Assembly: GCA_902763535.1 (NCBI GenBank)
Contig: CACWSG010000006.1
Coordinates: 108,999-151,348, forward strand
DNA: 42,350 bases
Source of the DNA: an uncultured Pseudomonadota bacterium
GTDB lineage: Bacteria > Pseudomonadota > Alphaproteobacteria > RF32 > CAG-239
Direction: 5' to 3'
This document shows positions 32,777 to 41,148 of this stretch, piece after piece. Position 1 is the first letter of the stretch, and the number at the start of each line of letters is the position of its first letter. The notes below the pieces were generated by a model. The model did no database searches. It was not told where the DNA came from and was given only the letters and a program-made list of their open reading frames with translations. The translations under genes were made by a program, and so were the position numbers.

Positions 32777-34461
32777 TTTGGAGCATATACCTCAAATAGC
32801 GCATTTTCATAAACCAAATTATCTTTATAATCCTTGCGTAAATTTACAGCTTTAGCTGTTTGATTATTTTTATTTATAACCAACCAATCACCTTTAATCG
32901 GCAATGGTGCCGGCACCATCGGAAAATATATTTCCGGTATGTGATTGTATAAATTTATCTTATTTGCCACAGATCTATCAAGATAATGGACATCTGATTT
33001 TATAACAAATATCCTATCATTAAAATAATAACGATAGGCCGTTGACCATGTTTCAACAATCCATTGCCACAAAGATTTTGTCGCATAAGGACCTTCCATC
33101 ACAAACAGCATATTAGGCCTATTTTTAATTGTATGTTCTGCCAAAAATTCCGCTACCTGACGATAATATTCCCCTTTTGCTTGTCGATAGTACATCATAT
33201 TCATATAAGCAGAATAAACAACCAGCAAAACACTTAAGCCTCTTAATACCCATTGACAAGATATGCTCTCAAACAAATATGCTAAAACAAAAATTGTTGA
33301 AACCAACATATAATAACTCTTTCCGGCCAAATGCGGTGTTGAAGGTGATAATTTTAATATCACAACAATCAATGCCGCCGAACAAAATGCCCCAACCAGC
33401 AATCCTGATCTAAATAATGGATTGGTTGATATATTGAAATTTTTAATCATTCGATAGATTGCGATTCCTATTGCCAAACCCAACAAAACAAGTTCCATGC
33501 GGTAATTAACCAATTGTTGCCAAATACTTTGGTTGTTGGCTGATATATAGAAATTTTCCTCTCCCTGCAAAAGTTCATAAATAACCGTGTAACCAAGCAA
33601 ACTGACACCGATTAAAAATTCCAAAGGCATTTCCATTATAATCCGCCACGGGCGCACAAAACTGGCCATGACTATACGACCTTTTATTATGTTATAAAAA
33701 ATAGAGGTCAGCAAAATCCCAAAATAAAATGTTATACAAGTTTCTTTGGTGTAAAAAGCAACATTAACAAAAAAGATAAACAGTGCGGCCCATATCAGTT
33801 TATGTGAAACACAATATTTACGAGCAAATATTAAACCCAGCATTAAAACAATAACCATATCGCGTTCCGGAAAAATAATATTTGAAGTCTGCAAGACCGT
33901 CGGCATAAACAACAGAACCGCAATCATAACCAACCGTTTTGCCACCGGAATATAACTAAAGAAAGCATATAAACTCCATGCCATAAATATTATTTGCAAA
34001 ACCACAAAAAATTTAATAGCCAAAATATTCTGTGTTATGGCATACAAAGTCGATAAATACCACGAAGCCAGTGGGATAACCCTTATATAGTCAAAACTGG
34101 CCACCAATCCGAAACGCATACTTCGAGTGGTGTTAATCGCCATCAAATCATAATTTTCAAATAGTGAATTTTCACTGGTATACATATAAATTTCGGTAAA
34201 AATTATAACTACCGCAACAGCCAGCAGCCCTAACCAATCGCTCAAACTTTTTTTATTAAACTTAAAAATCTCGCCGGCAAATGCCCCTGCATAAAGTTGT
34301 TTATTTCTCAAACAATTACGCAAAAAAAACAGACATACAATTAAAACAGCCAGCACTATTCCCAAACACATCGGCCATGCTCTGGTTGTAAAATATGTAT
34401 AATTAAAATGCAAAAAATTATCCCAAATATTATCCTGCAATAATGGTTTTTCAAACATCAT
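32773..34461 (-). CDS. Polytopic membrane protein, possible GT-C glycosyltransferase
   Basis: The gene encodes a 562-residue membrane protein with about eleven hydrophobic helices and a C-terminal soluble domain of about 120 residues (start near NRPNMLFVMEGPYATKS). An extracytoplasmic loop after the second or third helix contains acidic residues (SENSLFENYDLMAIN), as in lipid-linked-sugar glycosyltransferases of the GT-C fold. No signature is strong enough to name the family. It lies between a GT2 gene and a GtrA gene, overlapping both, which suggests it transfers a lipid-linked sugar to a surface glycan outside the membrane. GAGAGGA precedes the ATG. Confidence 0.7.
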   Translation of the reverse strand: MMFEKPLLQDNIWDNFLHFNYTYFTTRAWPMCLGIVLAVLIVCLFFLRNCLRNKQLYAGAFAGEIFKFNKKSLSDWLGLLAVAVVIIFTEIYMYTSENSLFENYDLMAINTTRSMRFGLVASFDYIRVIPLASWYLSTLYAITQNILAIKFFVVLQIIFMAWSLYAFFSYIPVAKRLVMIAVLLFMPTVLQTSNIIFPERDMVIVLMLGLIFARKYCVSHKLIWAALFIFFVNVAFYTKETCITFYFGILLTSIFYNIIKGRIVMASFVRPWRIIMEMPLEFLIGVSLLGYTVIYELLQGEENFYISANNQSIWQQLVNYRMELVLLGLAIGIAIYRMIKNFNISTNPLFRSGLLVGAFCSAALIVVILKLSPSTPHLAGKSYYMLVSTIFVLAYLFESISCQWVLRGLSVLLVVYSAYMNMMYYRQAKGEYYRQVAEFLAEHTIKNRPNMLFVMEGPYATKSLWQWIVETWSTAYRYYFNDRIFVIKSDVHYLDRSVANKINLYNHIPEIYFPMVPAPLPIKGDWLVINKNNQTAKAVNLRKDYKDNLVYENALFEVYAPK

Positions 34462-35275
34462 AATCCTCTCTAACCATAAATTTTAATCTGAGTTTTTCTG
34501 CCATAACCAACCAGTATGGATAAAACCAATCTCTGTTTTTGCCGAATTTTTTTGCTATTTCTTTCTTAATTTTGTGATCAGCTTCTTCCATAGCCTCTTT
34601 TTTAACCAACGACCAATTATTGCCATGCAGATTATATTTAAGCAAAATCTGCGGCAAGTTGGCAATTTGCAAATTATGCTCCATTGCCTGTCTTACCAAA
34701 TCATAATCTTCTGCCGGAGAATATTCGGCACGATAATTTATGCCTAAATCCGCAAAAATTTTGCGACGATACATAATGGTCGGATGCATCATCACATTAC
34801 CCTTCCACAAATCATCCCAGCTTGGATGAAGCGGATGGCACCATACCCACCCCAAGTTGGTTATAATCCTACGCCACAATGAAGATGTTTTGGGGCAGCT
34901 CAATTCAAACCAACTGCCAATCATTGCAATATCTTGATGCTTATCTAAGAAACCGGTCTGCATTTCCAGCCGCTTGGGTAAACATATATCATCATGATCC
35001 AACACGGCAATATATTCGCCTCGAGCCATACTGATTAATTTGTTGCGATTGGCAGATATTCCTAAATTTTCCGTGTTGCGAACATAAACAATGCGCTCAT
35101 CAGTAAAAGACTTCACAATTTCAGCCGTTTTGTCAGTAGAGGCATCATCAAGCAAAATCAGTTCAAAATCGGTGTAAGTCTGCGCCAAAACGGCCGTTAT
35201 CGTGTCAGCAATAAACCTTTCCGCATTAAAGACCGGAACTAAAATCGAAACTTTGGGAGCATTGTTTGTCAACAT
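34451..35275 (-). CDS. Family 2 glycosyltransferase
   Basis: The gene encodes a 274-residue cytosolic GT-A enzyme. The N-terminal domain has VSILVPVFNAERFIADTI at the nucleotide-sugar site, LILLDDASTDKTAEIV, the DxD-type AVLDHDD that binds the metal, and a later AEDYDLVRQAM with the probable catalytic acidic residue. No membrane helix is evident. It is the first gene of the unit with the polytopic membrane protein and GtrA, overlapping the next gene by 11 bp. Sugar donor and acceptor are unknown. Confidence 0.88.
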   Translation of the reverse strand: MLTNNAPKVSILVPVFNAERFIADTITAVLAQTYTDFELILLDDASTDKTAEIVKSFTDERIVYVRNTENLGISANRNKLISMARGEYIAVLDHDDICLPKRLEMQTGFLDKHQDIAMIGSWFELSCPKTSSLWRRIITNLGWVWCHPLHPSWDDLWKGNVMMHPTIMYRRKIFADLGINYRAEYSPAEDYDLVRQAMEHNLQIANLPQILLKYNLHGNNWSLVKKEAMEEADHKIKKEIAKKFGKNRDWFYPYWLVMAEKLRLKFMVREDYDV

Positions 35276-35290
35276 TACCTTAAAATCTTT

Positions 35291-35318
35291 TTGTATTTGA
35301 TTAATTTAATTATATAAT
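35291..35318 (+). promoter_or_regulatory. Promoter for the GtrB-like gene
   Basis: TTGTAT (35291-35296) and a perfect TATAAT (35313-35318) are 16 bp apart. The RNA would have a leader of about 95 nt that contains the inverted repeat 35374-35395. Confidence 0.5.
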
Positions 35319-35373
35319 AGTTTTTAGCAAATTTATTGTCTACAATAAAAAGCACTTTATCAAATCACTTCCC

Positions 35374-35395
35374 CTTAACCGAAAATAAGGTTAAG
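35374..35395 (+). repeat. Inverted repeat in the 5' leader of the GtrB-like gene
   Basis: CTTAACC (35374-35380) and GGTTAAG (35389-35395) are perfect inverted copies with an 8-bp AT-rich spacer. The repeat lies about 30 nt before the ATG at 35423. It could be an operator or an RNA hairpin; it has no T tract and so is not a terminator. Confidence 0.4.
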
Positions 35396-35422
35396 CATCC
35401 ATACCAAAACAGGAGATATTTC

Positions 35423-36367
35423 ATGCAAAAATTAGCCATAATACTTCCTTGTTACAATGAAGAAGAAATTTTGCCCCAAACCATTGCAACAATCAAAAAA
35501 TTGCTGAATAATCTTATCAAATTAAAAAAAGTATCTCCTGCCAGCAAAATCTGTTTTGTAAACGACGGATCCAAAGATAAGACTTTGGAAATTATTCGTA
35601 AAACTTGCTTAAAAGACAAGATGTTTTGTTGCATAAATTTATCGCGCAATTTCGGGCACCAAGGAGCAATCCTTGCTGGTATGAATGAGTTGTCCGCCGA
35701 TCTTTATGTTACCATTGATGCTGACCTGCAGGATAATCCCGAATGTATTTGCGAAATGTTGGAAAAAATTGATGAAGGCTGCGACATAGTTTATGGTGTC
35801 AGAAAATCTCGCACCACTGACAGTTGGTTTAAGCGCACCACCGCAACTTGTTACTACCGCCTGCTAAAATTGTTGGGAGTAAACATTGTCTATAATCATG
35901 CTGATTTTCGCATGATGACCAAACGCGCGGTTGAAACTCTAAAACAATTTCCCGAGCGCAACTTGTTTCTGCGTGCGATTGTCCCTTTAATCGGTTTTAA
36001 GTATGCCAAAGTCTATTACGACCGCACCAAACGCCAAGCCGGTGAAACCAAATATCCTCTTCCAAAAATGGTAGCTTTGGCATGGAACGGTATTTCCAAT
36101 TTTTCTATCATCCCCTTACGATTCGTCACATTCAGCGGCTTTTTTGTTTGCTTTTTGAGTTTTATTTTTTTGTGTTATGTTGTATATAACTGGTCAGCCA
36201 AAGGCACTATTGTCGGCTGGGCTTCTACCGTGACAATCATCACCATATTCAGCGGAATCCAACTTATCTCTTTGGGAATAATCGGCGAATATCTGGCTAA
36301 AGTTTTTATTGAGGTAAAAAAACGTCCCCTTTACATTGTTGAATCTAAAATCGGTTGCGAGAATTAA
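35423..36367 (+). CDS. Family 2 glycosyltransferase, GtrB/DPM1-like
   Basis: The gene encodes a 314-residue enzyme with a cytosolic GT-A domain and two C-terminal membrane helices, the layout of GtrB and polyprenyl-phosphate glucosyl/mannosyl transferases. Motifs are LAIILPCYNEEEILPQ, FVNDGSKDKT, NLSRNFGHQGAILAGM, the metal-binding TIDADLQDNPE and DRTKRQAGETKYPLPKM. Such enzymes attach a sugar to undecaprenyl phosphate for a flippase such as GtrA. The ATG at 35423 with AGGAG upstream fits the family start; the ORF opens earlier at 35336 without support. It diverges from the GtrA-containing unit and overlaps the convergent PHP gene by 23 bp. Confidence 0.92.
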   Translation: MQKLAIILPCYNEEEILPQTIATIKKLLNNLIKLKKVSPASKICFVNDGSKDKTLEIIRKTCLKDKMFCCINLSRNFGHQGAILAGMNELSADLYVTIDADLQDNPECICEMLEKIDEGCDIVYGVRKSRTTDSWFKRTTATCYYRLLKLLGVNIVYNHADFRMMTKRAVETLKQFPERNLFLRAIVPLIGFKYAKVYYDRTKRQAGETKYPLPKMVALAWNGISNFSIIPLRFVTFSGFFVCFLSFIFLCYVVYNWSAKGTIVGWASTVTIITIFSGIQLISLGIIGEYLAKVFIEVKKRPLYIVESKIGCEN

Positions 36368-37235
36368 TCAACAATTTTGAGGGTAATTTGTGGTTTAAGC
36401 GGCGTTCCATAATATCGCAAGGTGTCAAAAATTTTTTAATTCCGCAATTTTTTGCCATTTCTTCTGTTTGCTCAAAATAGCTGCCTAACTGTGCACTTTT
36501 ATGCGCATCATCACTGATAATAACCGGAATATCAGCTTCTCCTGCCATTTGCATTATGCGCTTGCTCGGATAGGGTTCTGCACAAAATTTAAATGCACTG
36601 GAATTCAGTTCTATTGCCATACCTGATTCTTTAATAATATCAATAGTTTTTTGTTCATCATCCAGCCATTCGGCACTGCTTCCCAAATTGACTTTTTTCA
36701 ATAAATCCAAATGTGCCATAAAATTAAACAAATTACTACCGGCAGCTGCACGAACATTTTGCCAGTAACGATGCAACATCCAATTTTGTTCCACTTGCGA
36801 TGCTGTCCTAACATCGTGGGAATTATAAAGAATGTTTTGTCTTTCAACAAAATGAGCTGAACCTATGACATAATCCGGTTTAAGATAAGCTATGGCTTTG
36901 GCAAATCCGTCTCGCCAATTATCATTATCAAAATAATCAACTTCCATGCCTTTCAAAATTTTAATCTTGGAGGTTTGATTAATCTCATCAATTCTCTGAT
37001 AATGCGATGCAAATTTACTAACTGCCTCATCAAAAGATTCTGAATAAATTGCAGCATAATTTCCTTTCTCAGCATAATAATACATCGGAGATTTTTTGAT
37101 ATTTGGATGCACAATAAAATGATTGGAAATACCGATATGTGACCATCCAAGCGCCTCAGCTTGCTGCAACATCTCTAATTCGGTCTGCTGCCCGTCAAAT
37201 CCTAAAGTATGAGTATGTAAAGAAAATTTTTGCAT
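36345..37235 (-). CDS. PHP-domain phosphoesterase (histidinol-phosphatase-like)
   Basis: The gene encodes a 296-residue metal-dependent phosphoesterase of the PHP superfamily. Metal-binding motifs are FSLHTHTLG at the N-terminus, SNHF, GMEVDYF, IGSAHFVER, NFMAHLDLLKK and the C-terminal ISDDAHKS. The arrangement resembles HisK-type histidinol-phosphate phosphatase, but no histidine genes are near, and related proteins have other substrates. It is the last gene of the operon starting at 40946 and follows the TrmN6-like gene by 14 nt. Confidence 0.85.
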   Translation of the reverse strand: MQKFSLHTHTLGFDGQQTELEMLQQAEALGWSHIGISNHFIVHPNIKKSPMYYYAEKGNYAAIYSESFDEAVSKFASHYQRIDEINQTSKIKILKGMEVDYFDNDNWRDGFAKAIAYLKPDYVIGSAHFVERQNILYNSHDVRTASQVEQNWMLHRYWQNVRAAAGSNLFNFMAHLDLLKKVNLGSSAEWLDDEQKTIDIIKESGMAIELNSSAFKFCAEPYPSKRIMQMAGEADIPVIISDDAHKSAQLGSYFEQTEEMAKNCGIKKFLTPCDIMERRLNHKLPSKLLINSRNRF

Positions 37236-37249
37236 CTGTTATCCTAAAA

Positions 37250-37981
37250 TTATTCCAACCCCATCCCTTGACGTAAAACTTTTTCCGCCATATCGCTGTG
37301 CGTACTGTCTTCTTTGTGAACATAAATCGGTGTATGTATAATCAAAGGTGCATTTGAATCTTTTTGTGCCCGCACAATGACTCTTTTTGCTTTGTTATCT
37401 TTGGGCTTTGAAAACAGCGGAAAAATTTCGATTCCGCCTAATCGTCCATGCAAAAAAGCAATTATATCATCCAAAGCTTCGGCACGATTAATCATGTAAA
37501 AACACCCTTGCGGTTTTAGGGCCTTAATACAAAAATCAACCCATTTTTGCAGTCCCTTACTTTCGAAATTATGTGCTGTTGCCTTGCTTATATTTGGTGA
37601 GGGCATATCAGCATCGGCATAAGGCGGATTGCTTATTACATGATTAAACGAACAAGGCTGATATTTATAGCTTAAGACATCAACTTCCTCAAAACTCACA
37701 TTACCAAACTCATTGGCTTTAGCACTTAAATTAGCAGCTTCCACCAAATCTTTTTGAATATCGACACCGGTTATTTGCAAATTCTTATCCTTAAACCTCG
37801 CCGCCAAACACAATGATACCGCGCCGGTTCCTGATCCGACATCTAATATCTTATCACCCTGCCTGATTTTATGAATTGCCGCCGCCAACCACACCGCATC
37901 GGTCGAAGCATGATACAAACCTTCCGGCTGGTATATTTTTACGGTTTTGTTTAACAGATAATCAAATTTTATTTCACTCAT
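37250..37981 (-). CDS. TrmN6-like SAM-dependent methyltransferase
   Basis: The gene encodes a 243-residue class I methyltransferase with the Rossmann SAM site ILDVGSGTGAVSLCLA, ITGVDIQ at the end of strand 2, and the catalytic NPPY (SNPPYAD) typical of N6-adenine or N5-glutamine methylation. Length and the opening YQPEGLYHASTDAVWLAA match the YfiC/TrmN6 group, which methylates A37 of tRNA1-Val. Substrate remains inferred. The start overlaps the thioesterase gene by 8 bp. The window also encodes a tRNA-Val(GAC) with A at position 37, so a match is conceivable, though this may be coincidence. Confidence 0.82.
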   Translation of the reverse strand: MSEIKFDYLLNKTVKIYQPEGLYHASTDAVWLAAAIHKIRQGDKILDVGSGTGAVSLCLAARFKDKNLQITGVDIQKDLVEAANLSAKANEFGNVSFEEVDVLSYKYQPCSFNHVISNPPYADADMPSPNISKATAHNFESKGLQKWVDFCIKALKPQGCFYMINRAEALDDIIAFLHGRLGGIEIFPLFSKPKDNKAKRVIVRAQKDSNAPLIIHTPIYVHKEDSTHSDMAEKVLRQGMGLE

Positions 37982-38717
37982 ATTTTTTCCAAATTATGGC
38001 AACACGAGCCAACTCTCGGGCATTATTTCCTTTTACCCTTACGCTATGTCTGGTTTTCTCGCTTTCAGTTGTTGTTGCAACTTCTATTTCTTCTCCGATA
38101 AATCCTTCCTTCTTAAAATTCACTTCAATACGCAGCGGAATATGGGTTTTATGCCATTCTTCATCAACCGCCTCACCGGCCCACAACACATAAACCGCAT
38201 TATTTATGTGGTGATTTATATCAATATCATCATAACGCACACGATATTGATACATTTTAGCCTGTTCATCCACTTCAGCAATCTTATCAAAATTAGTTTC
38301 CAAAATATATTCTTCAACCGGCTCATAATTTTGCAGAATTTCAGAAATAGCCAACGGACGTTTTTTATCCAAACTTATCAGCAACCAGCGGCTGGCTGAT
38401 TTTATAATCAACTCACCTTTTTCATCATAAATTGCAAAATCGCGTCGAGCAGCTAATTTACCCGACAATGACGGCCAAGTAACAACTTTTATGTTTTCAC
38501 CAATTTTAGGTAAACGAGCAATTTCTATAACATAATCATTACCGACCCATGTCATATTGTGTTTCTGACAAAATTCCATACCGAAACCTCGTCTGTCGGC
38601 ATCCGTTGTAGCCGCATCTTGCAATATATTCATACAGGTAACCAACCGCAAATTATTGTTTTGATCACCTTCATAAGAACGAATCAAATACTGCTTTTCC
38701 AGCTTAGCAATTGCCAT
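37974..38717 (-). CDS. Acyl-ACP thioesterase (FatA/FatB-like)
   Basis: The gene encodes a 247-residue double hotdog thioesterase that releases fatty acids from acyl carrier protein. First hotdog: EKQYLIRSYEGD, NILQDAATTDADRRG and MTWVGNDYVIEI. SRWLLISLDKKRPL follows, and the second hotdog has VRYDDIDINHHINNAVYVLW with the active-site Asp, Asn and His of this family. ATG at 38717 is chosen because GGAGAAAAAGC precedes it; the frame is open further upstream. It overlaps the metallo-hydrolase gene by 14 bp and the methyltransferase by 8 bp. Confidence 0.87.
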   Translation of the reverse strand: MAIAKLEKQYLIRSYEGDQNNNLRLVTCMNILQDAATTDADRRGFGMEFCQKHNMTWVGNDYVIEIARLPKIGENIKVVTWPSLSGKLAARRDFAIYDEKGELIIKSASRWLLISLDKKRPLAISEILQNYEPVEEYILETNFDKIAEVDEQAKMYQYRVRYDDIDINHHINNAVYVLWAGEAVDEEWHKTHIPLRIEVNFKKEGFIGEEIEVATTTESEKTRHSVRVKGNNARELARVAIIWKKYE

Positions 38718-40176
38718 GCTTTTTCTCCATTTTATGCTCAATAATCTTAAATTGCTGCATTGTGCGACGACGACTATAAGTATTACGAATACTCCCATGT
38801 CCCGCCGTTGGGCATTGCAGCACTTTTACCATTTTTCCATCTTCAGTCAACACTTGCCAAAAGGCCTTATCCTCTTCCACCAGCTTATAACCATCAGCAC
38901 CTAATAAATAAAGCATATTATTATGCGGCAAAGGATTTATCAAATTAAAACCGGCCAAATGCCCCAACTCACAAAAACTATCCAAAACAAAATCAGGACA
39001 ATGAGTTGGAATATAAACTGCCTTTTTTATAAATTGTTGCAATATCTGCCAGTCGCCGATAAAAGCGTGTCCGGCACCTCTGAGCATTGGTTCATCATTT
39101 ACCGATATGGTCTTTACACCTTTAGCATCGGCCTGTTTTTTAAGCTGTATAAATCTGGAACGCGCTGTCACAAACAGTAAAGTTTCTTTAGGATTCGCCC
39201 AGTATTGCTCGTCCAATTTGCGATATGAACCTATAATCGCCCACCGATTGCCCAACTCATTCAAATTATCCGGTATTTTTTCAAAAACTTTTATGCGATT
39301 CCCCGCCAACTTGTTAAAATCCATACCATAATTTTTCAAATAACGCATATAGGTATAAAAATCATCATCACCATGAAAAGCCACATTTAATTTCAGCTTC
39401 AAGGCTGCTAAAAAAGCCACAATATACATTTCAACATGGGTCGGATATACGGTCAAATAGACTTTCTTTTTGCGATATTGCTTTATATAACTGACGATTT
39501 TTCGATAGACATCACACTCGCGATAAGCTGTTCCTTCGTGATTAATTTCGCAAAAATCTCCTACGACATAATCAATCTTATCACCTAATTGCTTCAATCT
39601 TTTGATATTGGTAGGCTTCTTAAAGAATGTTGAATTATCTACCTTCATATCGCCGCTATGATAAACCGTAACTTTATTAAAACTTATCAAAAAACCATAA
39701 GCATCAAAACAAGTATGAGAAGAACTTAAAACTTCTACCTTCAGTCTGCCGAAGCGTTTAACATCACCATCTTTAATAATCACGAATTTCGGGCGATTTT
39801 TCAGCGGAATTGCAAAATAGTCGTACATATCCTCCAAAACTATTTTGGTATATTTTCCGCCGTATAATGTCGGCAACTTGTAACCTGCTCGCAAATAATG
39901 GAACAATCCGTTCAAATGATCCGGATGAGAATGAGTTAAAAAAATCGCTTTCAAATTAAAGCTTTTATCTGTCAATAAATCAACCACATCAGGCACCGCC
40001 GCAACAGCATTATCCACTCCGACAGCCTGATAGTTATCAAATTTTCCCAAATCAACTATTATGGAAGTCTTTTTATTACCCTCTTGCTCGACACAGGTGT
40101 ACTGATAACAATGACCGCTAATTTGATCAATATTATTCCCGCCCAAAGGACGCCAGTACAAACCCGTATCTTGCAT
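38704..40176 (-). CDS. RNase J-like metallo-beta-lactamase fold hydrolase
   Basis: The gene encodes a 490-residue protein of the metallo-beta-lactamase fold. HSHPDH at residues 82-87 supplies zinc ligands; SSSHTCFDAYGFLI and VTVYHSGDMKVD give the later His and Asp, and RGAGHAFIGDW sits where RNase J has its C-terminal SGHA motif. The layout resembles RNase J or related beta-CASP nucleases, but with weak identity and extra C-terminal sequence, so nuclease activity is unproven. The ATG at 40176 is preferred; an upstream TTG at 40203 has no ribosome site. It lies between the transglycosylase and thioesterase genes. Confidence 0.75.
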   Translation of the reverse strand: MQDTGLYWRPLGGNNIDQISGHCYQYTCVEQEGNKKTSIIVDLGKFDNYQAVGVDNAVAAVPDVVDLLTDKSFNLKAIFLTHSHPDHLNGLFHYLRAGYKLPTLYGGKYTKIVLEDMYDYFAIPLKNRPKFVIIKDGDVKRFGRLKVEVLSSSHTCFDAYGFLISFNKVTVYHSGDMKVDNSTFFKKPTNIKRLKQLGDKIDYVVGDFCEINHEGTAYRECDVYRKIVSYIKQYRKKKVYLTVYPTHVEMYIVAFLAALKLKLNVAFHGDDDFYTYMRYLKNYGMDFNKLAGNRIKVFEKIPDNLNELGNRWAIIGSYRKLDEQYWANPKETLLFVTARSRFIQLKKQADAKGVKTISVNDEPMLRGAGHAFIGDWQILQQFIKKAVYIPTHCPDFVLDSFCELGHLAGFNLINPLPHNNMLYLLGADGYKLVEEDKAFWQVLTEDGKMVKVLQCPTAGHGSIRNTYSRRRTMQQFKIIEHKMEKKHGNC

Positions 40177-40205
40177 AGAGTTGTCCCATTCGCAAAAAAA
40201 CAAAA

Positions 40206-40946
40206 CTAAAGTTTTTCAGCTTTCCTCAAATGATATTCAGCCAATTTTGCCTCACGCCAAACATTAGCCGAAACGGTCAATTTAGATTTAAGCTTGTTTT
40301 TATTCTTAGCAAAACGAATGGTTTTTTCAAGTTTTTTTGTGCTTCTTACACTTTTATCAACAGTTTTGGGTGTCATACCAACTTGCAATATTCCCCGATA
40401 AACTTCTGATAACTTTTGAGCATATATATTAGCTCTTTCCGGCAAGCTGGAATGATAAGCGGCAGCCGCCTTGTTCCAATCATGCCCTTTTTGCACATAC
40501 AGTTTCTTCACAAATTTAGCCCCATATTCCATATTTTTATAGGGGTTAAACGCCTCTTCCAAATTTTTGAAAGCCTCCGGATGATACATCAAATTAACCT
40601 GCATACATCCGACATCGATACTTCTGATACCTTCGGCCTGAAATTTCTTAACTGCAGCAATAGCTTCGCGTTTGCTGTCAAAGAAATATCCCTTACCCTC
40701 GGCATTAACGGTCCACGGCCAAGATGTCTTTTTCTTCGACACCTCATCCCAACGACCGGTCTCAACCATCGTAATGGTATTCAGTAAATGTTTCTTAATT
40801 TGGAATTTGTCTTCATAACGCTGAGCGGCAACCGAACAAACTTCACGATCATTAACATATCTCGCAGAATCCGAAGCTTCCACCGGCTGACTAAACATCA
40901 GCAATAACAACAAAAACATCAAAAAATTTGATACGAAAAGTCGCAT
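40206..40946 (-). CDS. Lytic transglycosylase (SLT domain), secreted
   Basis: The gene encodes a 246-residue periplasmic protein with a clear signal peptide (FLMFLLLLLMFSQPVEA). The SLT domain shows the catalytic Glu in NTITMVETGRW (about residue 62), SWPWTVNAEGKGYFF, SIDVGCMQVNLMYHP and AAAYHSSLPERANIYAQ. It cleaves peptidoglycan to anhydro-muropeptides; small SLT enzymes of this type often serve secretion systems, pili or flagella. The tail after residue 190 is very basic. It is the first gene of a five-gene minus-strand operon and has a sigma-54-type promoter. Confidence 0.88.
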   Translation of the reverse strand: MRLFVSNFLMFLLLLLMFSQPVEASDSARYVNDREVCSVAAQRYEDKFQIKKHLLNTITMVETGRWDEVSKKKTSWPWTVNAEGKGYFFDSKREAIAAVKKFQAEGIRSIDVGCMQVNLMYHPEAFKNLEEAFNPYKNMEYGAKFVKKLYVQKGHDWNKAAAAYHSSLPERANIYAQKLSEVYRGILQVGMTPKTVDKSVRSTKKLEKTIRFAKNKNKLKSKLTVSANVWREAKLAEYHLRKAEKL

Positions 40947-40982
40947 CCCTCTGTTCCCCCAAACCTGTCACAAACATCCCTT

Positions 40983-41000
40983 ATGCAACAAATATGCCAA
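40983..41000 (-). promoter_or_regulatory. Sigma-54-type promoter before the lytic transglycosylase
   Basis: On the minus strand TTGGCATATTTGTTGCAT matches the -24/-12 consensus (TGGCAC-N5-TTGCA) with the exact 5-bp spacing and one mismatch (T for C). RNA would start near 40973, about 27 nt before the ATG at 40946. No comparable sigma-70 promoter is obvious there. Confidence 0.55.
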
Positions 41001-41044
41001 TTTCCGTTTGCTTAAGACATCAAAAGGACTTTCGTCCGATTTGA

Positions 41045-41057
41045 GGTTAAGTTAACC
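41045..41057. promoter_or_regulatory. Palindrome GGTTAAGTTAACC upstream of the transglycosylase operon
   Basis: A perfect 6-1-6 palindrome lies about 45 bp upstream of the -24 element. It may bind the regulator that acts on this promoter. Confidence 0.4.
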
Positions 41058-41110
41058 AATGTTTATGCCCCAAACCACGGGCAAAAACCACACTCGTCAA
41101 AACCTAATTA

Positions 41111-41125
41111 TTAACGAGTCGTTAA
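41111..41125. promoter_or_regulatory. Palindrome TTAACGAGTCGTTAA with CtrA-type spacing
   Basis: This perfect 15-bp palindrome also reads TTAA-N7-TTAA, the consensus box of the alphaproteobacterial cell-cycle regulator CtrA. It lies about 110 bp upstream of the -24 element, a distance typical of enhancer sites for sigma-54 activators. Confidence 0.5.
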
Positions 41126-41148
41126 AAAACAATGGGAATATACCATAT

